From Cyanobacteria bacterium UBA11370 (GTDB lineage Bacteria > Cyanobacteriota > Cyanobacteriia > Cyanobacteriales > Coleofasciculaceae), in contig DNGI01000211.1 in the NCBI GenBank assembly GCA_003486645.1, forward strand, positions 1-15,714: 15,714 nt of DNA, written 5' to 3'. Shown here piece by piece: positions 7,294 through 15,714 of the stretch. Under the pieces are notes generated by a model that saw only the letters and a program-made list of their open reading frames with translations, had not been told where the DNA came from and did not search any database. A program made the position numbers and the translations under genes. Numbering within the stretch: position 1 is the stretch's first letter; each line of letters starts with the position of its first letter.

Positions 7294-9282
7294 ATGAGTG
7301 ACACTAACGTAAAACCGACTACTCCGCTCACCTCGATTTATTCATTAGACGAGCTGATCGCTTGCTATGCCACGGCGCTCACTGAACTGGAGTCAGCAAG
7401 CCCCCATCCATCCTTGGAGCAAATTGTGGCGGTGCTAGTTGCGCGAGATGCGATTGAGAAAACCAGGGCGGCGAAACGAAACCTCACCGGGGAGAGTATC
7501 GCCACACTCATCCGATTGGATAGTCGCTTAAAGGCTCAGGCTCAGGTCATCATTACTAATGAGAGCTTGAGCGAATGGAAAGAACATATGAGTATCCCAC
7601 CAACACATTGGTGGTGGAATCTGAAATCTTTAGAAAGTAGTGATTCAAACTCGCCTTTGCAACAGGCAATTGAGCGTTGCGATCGCGCACTTTCAAAACT
7701 AGAAGGAACTCGTCGCCGAAATCGCACCTCTAAGCACATCTTAGAAGTACTGCTCGCTCGTGATGAAGTTGCCCAGCATCAGTGTGAAGAACAACTCTCC
7801 TCTGAGACACTCATCAAAATTACTGAGTTAGATCAGCGCTTAAAAAAACAGCGGTTAACCATCCTCAGAACTAAAGAATTGCCAGTTTGGAAAAGCTGTT
7901 TGAACCCAGCCTCAGAAAATTGGTGGTGGGATCTCAAACTCAATTTACTGGGATCTGAAGAGGAACCGATGACTATCAAAGACCGATTGTGGATTGCAGG
8001 AGCAGTCATGGCGACAGTGATTGCTGCTGCGTTTTTGCTCAACACAGGTCAGGTGTTCAAAATTTTCGGTGGAGACAAAAATGGTGTGCAGGCGGATGGC
8101 TTACAGAATGCACTCTTTGGTCTCCAGGGTACTCTAGTGACGGCTCTCGGTGGAGCTTTAACAACGGGTAAAGGACGGCGAGTGCTGGAGAGCGTGCTGA
8201 TCAATACCCCTTTTGTTAAAACCAATTGGCAAGCACCAGGACTCTTTGGTGTCTCTTGTCTAGTCTTGGGGGGTATTGGTGCAACCCACTACTCGTTACC
8301 GAAGTTGGGTGATTGGTACCTCTGGCGGGGAAACAACCTTGTAGAGGAGGCGCAATACTCTCAAGCTCAGAAGAAATATCTCCAGGCGAAAAAATTATTT
8401 ACCAAGGACGAAGACGTAGTTAAAGTCAGTCTTGCTTTGGGAAAAGTTTACGAACACAAAGTAGATTTCCTAGACGCTATCGAGGAGTACAAAAGTGCCA
8501 AGGGAACGGATGACCCTGAAATCCTCAACCGTTTGGGCAGGGCAATCGTTTTGCAAGAAATGCGAAAGGTTGGCTGGAAGAAGCCAGTTATTGATCAAGA
8601 GAAGCTCAATGATGCTGAGAATTACATTGATCGAGCCTTTAAGAAGATTGAGCATGACTTACGCCAAGAACAGACGAAGGAAAACCTTAACTCACCGGGA
8701 TCAGATCAAACTAAAACTAAGAACGATTCAGACCAACAGAAAGTAGTTTCTTGGAATGAACACAGGAGAGTTAACAAGGAAAGAGTACACAAAGAAATCC
8801 TTATCAGCCAAGGTATCCTTGATTGGGCGCAAGTGGACTTTACCAAATTGCGAAGCTCAGATGCTACTGATACCAAGTCGCAGTCTAATGTAGAATTTTC
8901 TTTTTCCCCCTATCCCCTCATCTCTCCATCTCTTTATTCCACTTATCTACCATCTTTGAACAAAACTCGGGATAAGTTGTTGGAAGAGGCTCAAAAGAAG
9001 TTTGAACAAGCAGATAAATATGAAGAAAATTTACCAACAACTCCGGATGGCAGAACGGCTCGATGCTATGCAGAACTAGCCGAAAAACTCACTCAGAAAA
9101 ATCAATCATCAGGAAACACAACTGGCTTACCGAGCAACTGTCAAGACATGATTGACCGAGGTTTAAACGATCCATCGGATGCCTTCATTATAAAAGCGGT
9201 ATCGGATGTGGTTTCTCCAACCGAAGCCTCACAGTCTGCATCACTAAACCCTCCAAACTCAACTCAGGAATCAAATGAATAG
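7294..9282 (+). CDS. Membrane protein with duplicated WWW-ending N-terminal module and TPR-like helices
   Basis: A 662-residue protein of no recognised named family. The N-terminal region is an internal duplication of about 95 residues (about 13-112 and 117-216). Each copy has LxxLE..., an LLARDxxE/LVARDAIE helix, LxxLDxRLKxQ, W(K), and ends in WWWNLK or WWWDLK (tryptophans 106-108 and 210-212). Hydrophobic segments follow at about 232-250, 269-292 (weaker) and 315-332. The rest is helical with TPR-like signatures around 341-422 (AQYSQAQKKYLQAKKLF, ALGKVYEHKVDFLDAIEEY), then a polar, low-complexity tail. Similar WWW-ending modules before membrane segments occur, to my recollection, in other cyanobacterial proteins, but I cannot assign a function. 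ATG 7294 is chosen; an in-frame GTG at 7279 is the alternative. It lies 103 bp before the WD40 membrane gene, probably the same operon. Confidence 0.8.
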   Translation: MSDTNVKPTTPLTSIYSLDELIACYATALTELESASPHPSLEQIVAVLVARDAIEKTRAAKRNLTGESIATLIRLDSRLKAQAQVIITNESLSEWKEHMSIPPTHWWWNLKSLESSDSNSPLQQAIERCDRALSKLEGTRRRNRTSKHILEVLLARDEVAQHQCEEQLSSETLIKITELDQRLKKQRLTILRTKELPVWKSCLNPASENWWWDLKLNLLGSEEEPMTIKDRLWIAGAVMATVIAAAFLLNTGQVFKIFGGDKNGVQADGLQNALFGLQGTLVTALGGALTTGKGRRVLESVLINTPFVKTNWQAPGLFGVSCLVLGGIGATHYSLPKLGDWYLWRGNNLVEEAQYSQAQKKYLQAKKLFTKDEDVVKVSLALGKVYEHKVDFLDAIEEYKSAKGTDDPEILNRLGRAIVLQEMRKVGWKKPVIDQEKLNDAENYIDRAFKKIEHDLRQEQTKENLNSPGSDQTKTKNDSDQQKVVSWNEHRRVNKERVHKEILISQGILDWAQVDFTKLRSSDATDTKSQSNVEFSFSPYPLISPSLYSTYLPSLNKTRDKLLEEAQKKFEQADKYEENLPTTPDGRTARCYAELAEKLTQKNQSSGNTTGLPSNCQDMIDRGLNDPSDAFIIKAVSDVVSPTEASQSASLNPPNSTQESNE

Positions 9283-9385
9283 CCGCTGAAGAACCAGACT
9301 GGGCAAGCCTACATCCAAATTGACTCTTTGGGTGAACATTGCCCACATAAATCACCACACCTTAGATAAAGTAGAGTGATATTCA

Positions 9386-10636
9386 ATGCAACAGATCAAA
9401 AATCTCCCACGACAGCTTAAACCAGTCAGACAAAAGCTACAAAAACTCTCACAAGGGTTTGTAAAATTCAAACAAACTCTAGAAAAATTCCCACAAGTAC
9501 AACGAGACCGACTATTTACTCTTGTTCTCGTTCTGCTACTGGGATTTGGTGGATGGTATGAGTACAACGAGCAGGCTGGTAACTTCGATCCTGAAAGCTT
9601 TCCCGTAATTACCCCAAGAACCGTTCAAGATATTGAAGTCGGATTTGACTTAATAGCTTCTGGACATCAAGGTGTTTTGTCTGTAGCCGTTAACTCTGAT
9701 TTAACTATCGCTAGTGGTAATAGCGACGGAACTCTCAATCTGTGGAACTTGGAAAGCAACATCTATAAAACTATGAATAAGTTTGAGGGACAGAAAATTG
9801 AATCTGTTGCCTTTAGCCCCGATAGTAATATTGTCGCTACTGGCAATTCGGATGGAACCATTCAGTTATGGCACCAGGACTCTCAAAAAAATACCTTGAA
9901 TCAAGTTGGTGAGCCTATGAAAGCTGGTGCAGAAGCTGTAAAGTCTGTTGCCTTTAGCCCCGACGGTAAGATGTTAGCGACTGGCAATTTGGATGGAACA
10001 ATTCAGTTATGGAACCAAGACTCTGAAAAGAATACCTTTAAACTTAGCAAGCCTCTTCAAACTAGTGCAGAAGCTGTTTTGTCTGTTGCCTTTAGTCCCG
10101 ATGGTAAGATTTTAGCCAGTGGCAGCGATAACGGAATACTCAAGCTTTGGGATGTGGAAAAGAGGAGAGAAACAGATAGCAAACCCGCTCATCAAGATCC
10201 AATCTATTCCGTGGCATTTTCCTCAGCACCTAGCCGTAGTCAATTTTTTCCCAATTTAGTTCAGCAGCAGTTAGCCAGTGGTAGCTACGACGGTACTATT
10301 AATCTGTGGAACATTGATAGTTCCAAAAAACTTCAAGGAGAACCCAAGATACTAACACCTCATAATCAACTGTTGTCTATTGCATTAAGTAAAGATGGCA
10401 AGATTCTAGCGAGTGGTAGTGACGACGGAACGATCAAGCTGTGGAACACTTTAAGTGGACAACCTCTTCGTACCCTAAAGAGTCATCCATACGGAGTTTC
10501 ATCTCTCGCATTTGACGGTAATAGTCAAACTTTAGTGAGTGGCAGTTATGATGAGACTGTGAAAGTATGGCGGGTGAGAGGCAAAGCTAAAGCAGGATGG
10601 AAATTTCCTGATATAATCAAGTTCTATCCTAATTAG
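9386..10636 (+). CDS. Membrane-anchored seven-bladed WD40 repeat protein
   Basis: A 416-residue protein. A lysine/arginine-rich N-terminal segment (1-41) is followed by one hydrophobic helix (about 42-57, LFTLVLVLLLGFGGWY), a short linker, and seven WD40 repeats (about 88-398) with [22 protein letters not shown] signatures, enough to close one seven-bladed beta-propeller. By the positive-inside rule the anchor would place the propeller on the extracytoplasmic side, which is uncommon for WD40 domains. The fifth repeat has a roughly 10-residue insertion (SAPSRSQFFPN). There is no enzymatic domain, so the role is probably as a scaffold or sensor binding a partner. It follows the TPR membrane gene in the same direction, with a weak ribosome binding site, and is closed by a strong hairpin terminator. 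Confidence 0.87.
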   Translation: MQQIKNLPRQLKPVRQKLQKLSQGFVKFKQTLEKFPQVQRDRLFTLVLVLLLGFGGWYEYNEQAGNFDPESFPVITPRTVQDIEVGFDLIASGHQGVLSVAVNSDLTIASGNSDGTLNLWNLESNIYKTMNKFEGQKIESVAFSPDSNIVATGNSDGTIQLWHQDSQKNTLNQVGEPMKAGAEAVKSVAFSPDGKMLATGNLDGTIQLWNQDSEKNTFKLSKPLQTSAEAVLSVAFSPDGKILASGSDNGILKLWDVEKRRETDSKPAHQDPIYSVAFSSAPSRSQFFPNLVQQQLASGSYDGTINLWNIDSSKKLQGEPKILTPHNQLLSIALSKDGKILASGSDDGTIKLWNTLSGQPLRTLKSHPYGVSSLAFDGNSQTLVSGSYDETVKVWRVRGKAKAGWKFPDIIKFYPN

Positions 10637-10658
10637 AACTATCTAATTTTAATGAGAC

Positions 10659-10701
10659 ATAGCCCAAAATCGGAATGAATTTTGGGCTATTATTTTCTTT
10701 T
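10659..10701 (+). terminator. Intrinsic terminator after the TPR/WD40 operon
   Basis: A perfect 12-bp inverted repeat, ATAGCCCAAAAT at 10659-10670 and ATTTTGGGCTAT at 10679-10690, encloses an 8-base loop. It is followed by the T-rich run TATTTTCTTTT. It begins 23 bases after the WD40 stop codon. The stop of the convergent small-membrane-protein operon is at 10703, so the same hairpin could also help end that transcript, though the leftward flank is less T-rich. Confidence 0.88.
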
Positions 10702-10702
10702 A

Positions 10703-11089
10703 TTACTGAAAAGAAAAGATTGTTACTAATATTATTATAAAGAGTATAATGTTAGTAATAAAACCCAAAAGCTCGAACCGATAAAGTCTCTTCACCTGCT
10801 CAAATCCTTTCATTAGATTTTTCATATCATCGCCTTTATGAACTGCGATATCCTTGAAAGAAGTGGCAGCATCTAAAGCCCTAAGACCCAAAACTAAGCT
10901 GATGATTCCGGTCAATATACCCCAACAGCTAAATGCCCAATCGCCATCTAGCCATCCTGTCAAAAAACTTCCGAATACACTCATACAACCTCCTACCTTC
11001 AGGAATATACCAACAAATCGCATATCCTTAGACAAATGCAAAATTAGTTTGTTGTCTCTCCTAGTAAATTCGTACTCTTCTAATTCCAT
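10703..11089 (-). CDS. Small three-helix membrane protein, paralogue of its neighbour
   Basis: A 128-residue protein with hydrophobic segments at about 24-46, 52-70 and 105-127. The segment between helices two and three carries SFKDI (77-81), GDDMKNL (86-92) and RLY..E (101-106). The same pattern (SFKKI, NDSRNL, KLY..E) occurs in the adjacent upstream gene, so the two are diverged paralogues. No known family is assigned; topology and motif layout recall small uncharacterised bacterial membrane protein families. The start is firmly set by AGGAGG seven bases upstream (11097-11102 on the complementary strand). It is second in a leftward two-gene operon (55-bp gap) lying between the TPR/WD40 operon and the STAND gene. 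Its stop lies at the edge of the shared terminator. Confidence 0.8.
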   Translation of the reverse strand: MELEEYEFTRRDNKLILHLSKDMRFVGIFLKVGGCMSVFGSFLTGWLDGDWAFSCWGILTGIISLVLGLRALDAATSFKDIAVHKGDDMKNLMKGFEQVKRLYRFELLGFITNIILFIIILVTIFSFQ

Positions 11090-11144
11090 GTTAGTTCCTC
11101 CTAAAACTGATACTGTTGTTGTAATTTTGTGAAAAAATTCATCT

Positions 11145-11576
11145 TTAATTCTGTTTCCACGGACTTCTTTCTATCCAATGTATTGCCAAATTAACCACAG
11201 GGATTAGAACTAAAAAAACAATATTTAACTGTATGCACCAGCGCTCAATTTGATAAAGTTTTCTCAGGTGGCGCAGCGCAGACTTGAGATTGCGACTGTC
11301 ATTCTGATCTCGGACAATTTTCTTGAAAGAATTAGAAGTTCTGATCGTGAAGTAACCAATTATGATATACGTGAGTAGCTCGACAATCCAAAATAAAACG
11401 AAAAACCACTTTTGCTGGTTCAACGAAATCATAATTGCCCCTATACTCTCAAGCCCCCCCAACAAAAACAGGAATATACTCACCCAGAACATATAAGCAG
11501 ATATACCTTGAAATATTGGGTTGGCGCTCTCAGGAAATTCGTAGGGTTGCTTTCTTAGAGTTTGTTCGGTTTGCAT
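11145..11576 (-). CDS. Small three-helix membrane protein, paralogue of the following gene
   Basis: A 143-residue protein with hydrophobic segments at about 25-52, 57-78 and 113-133 and a polar segment between the last two containing SFKKI (83-87), NDSRNL (92-97) and KLYQIE (106-111). These match the downstream neighbour in spacing and sequence (SFKDI, GDDMKNL, RLYRFE), which indicates duplication and divergence. The polar N-terminus (1-20) and charged C-terminus flank the membrane core. No enzyme motif is visible and the function is unknown. AAGGGGA a few bases upstream of the ATG (11585-11590 on the complementary strand) is a good ribosome binding site. It heads a leftward operon divergent from the STAND gene, so the region 11577-11902 probably carries both promoters. 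Confidence 0.8.
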   Translation of the reverse strand: MQTEQTLRKQPYEFPESANPIFQGISAYMFWVSIFLFLLGGLESIGAIMISLNQQKWFFVLFWIVELLTYIIIGYFTIRTSNSFKKIVRDQNDSRNLKSALRHLRKLYQIERWCIQLNIVFLVLIPVVNLAIHWIERSPWKQN

Positions 11577-11902
11577 TCTTTGTTCCCCTTATAAATGATA
11601 AGTAGATTCAAAAGATATAGCTCTTTCGCCCTTAATTCGATAATAAAAATTGATTATTTATTCCAAACAGTAATAAATACTTGTTACGAAAAGAATTCGG
11701 GAGTCATAATTCAGAATTGGCTTTTTACTATCCAGACTATAAGTAAAAACTATGGTTGTTTGCCCCAAAGTCCTCATCCCTTGACATCCCAGTATCTTTA
11801 ACCAACGAATTATCGTCAATACCGATAAATTCTGGAAAATTCTGCTAAAGTTCTGCTAGAGTTCATATAAATTTTGCCGTTCAATCTACCCAATAGTGAA
11901 CT
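11577..11902. other. Divergent intergenic region upstream of the STAND gene
   Basis: This 326-bp region lies between the small-membrane-protein operon and the STAND gene. A 68-codon open frame at 11595-11801 has no ribosome binding site, no recognisable motif and atypical composition, so I do not call it. The region contains a dispersed GGGAGTCATAATTCAGAATT repeat (11700-11719) related to that at 95-120, and the second operator-like element near its right end. Confidence 0.6.
11808..11871 (+). promoter_or_regulatory. Operator-like element copy 2 and probable promoter of the STAND gene
   Basis: Positions 11808-11839 repeat 7018-7049 with one mismatch. Here the dyad is a perfect TATCG-N7-CGATA (11811-11827). 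TTCTGG/TTCTGC units start at 11830, 11840 and 11851, with a degenerate TTCATA at 11862, so spacing is 10, 11 and 11 bp. A TATAAA at 11866-11871 is a good -10 candidate, 32 bases before the start codon. The iterons would then cover the -35 region, the usual place for an activator of the OmpR/PhoB class. The regulator is unknown. Confidence 0.6.
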
Positions 11903-15481
<3,579 letters not shown>

Positions 15482-15714
15482 AGGAGTATCACCTAACAAA
15501 ATCAAAGCGTTTATCACCTGCTCAAAATTATAAATGTTTATCTTTATTTCTAGGTCGCTTAAGCTCAATGATATTCAGGCTGTTTTCCTACTTGTTAAGT
15601 TTATTTGAACTGAGATCTTGCACCATTCTCAAGAAGTTGAAAAACCTAACCCCCCAGCCCCCTTCCCTGCAAGGGAAGGGGGAGCAAGATTTCTTGCTCC
15701 CCTCTCCTCTTAGG
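15482..15714. other. Non-coding region after the STAND gene
   Basis: No gene is visible in the last 233 bases; the first 160 are AT-rich without a clear terminator. The segment from about 15644 is a C/G-rich dispersed repeat described separately. Confidence 0.5.
15644..15714. repeat. Dispersed intergenic repeat with two overlapping hairpins
   Basis: The segment contains two perfect inverted repeats sharing four G residues. CCCCCTTCCCT (15658-15668) pairs with AGGGAAGGGGG (15672-15682) around a GCA loop; GGGGAGCAAGA (15679-15689) pairs with TCTTGCTCCCC (15692-15702) around TT. Because 15679-15682 belong to both, the two stems compete for those bases. The CCCCCAGCCCCCTTCCC type of sequence is a widespread intergenic repeat in cyanobacterial genomes. 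It may continue past the window. Confidence 0.7.

Noticed and set aside
9300..9345. TGGGCAA..TTGCCCA inverted repeat between the TPR and WD40 genes as a terminator
   Set aside because: The arms are only 7 bp with a loop of more than 30 bases and no T-run; it does not convincingly separate the two genes into different transcripts.
11595..11801. 68-codon open frame upstream of the STAND gene
   Set aside because: No ribosome binding site, no recognisable domain, and it includes a dispersed intergenic repeat.

Overview
The window looks like chromosomal accessory DNA from a filamentous, multicellular-type cyanobacterium. The base composition is moderate and there are eight copies of the HIP1 octamer GCGATCGC (for example at 1987, 2412, 3246, 3382, 6217, 7679, 12846 and 14297). 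Intergenic stretches carry the CCCCTACACC/CCCCACTC-type low-complexity repeats and the GGAGTCA..AATTCAGAATT repeats common in such genomes. The protein families also fit: PAS histidine kinase, Uma2 nuclease, and an HTH-NB-ARC-WD40 STAND protein. No tRNA, rRNA, CRISPR array, transposase or phage structural gene was seen.

Layout, left to right. (1) 1-413 is non-coding, with dispersed repeats and a possibly folded segment. (2) 414-2324 (+) is a soluble PAS-PAS-coiled-coil histidine kinase with no adjacent response regulator. (3) 2455-3240 (+) is a Uma2/DUF820 PD-(D/E)XK protein, followed by a broken second copy of its first 164 bp (3374-3537). (4) 6933-3550 (-) is a two-gene operon: a LysM-GH18 chitinase, then a PI-specific phospholipase C with a repeat-rich N-terminal half. 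Neither has a visible signal peptide. (5) 7294-10636 (+) is a probable two-gene operon: a membrane protein with a duplicated N-terminal module ending in WWW plus TPR-like helices, then a membrane-anchored seven-bladed WD40 protein. It ends at a strong hairpin terminator. (6) 11576-10703 (-) is a pair of small, mutually related three-helix membrane proteins. (7) 11903-15481 (+) is a 1192-residue STAND protein: vMAP-type HTH, NB-ARC, winged helix, pentapeptide-like spacer and 14 WD40 repeats. (8) 15482-15714 is non-coding and ends in a dispersed repeat with two overlapping hairpins.

How the parts may work together. The most informative non-coding signal is a 32-bp block repeated with one mismatch at 7018-7049 and 11808-11839. 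It contains a TATCG..CGATA-type dyad and runs into three or four TTCTGG/TTCTGC units spaced 10-11 bp apart, the geometry of OmpR/PhoB-class operators. One copy lies between the chitinase/phospholipase operon and the TPR/WD40 operon; the other lies directly upstream of the STAND gene. My inference is that these loci form one regulon: a STAND NTPase with a large recognition surface, two membrane-bound repeat proteins, possibly the two small membrane proteins, and possibly two enzymes whose substrates (chitin, phosphatidylinositol) are mainly eukaryotic. The sequence shows the shared element and the gene order. A functional link is a hypothesis.
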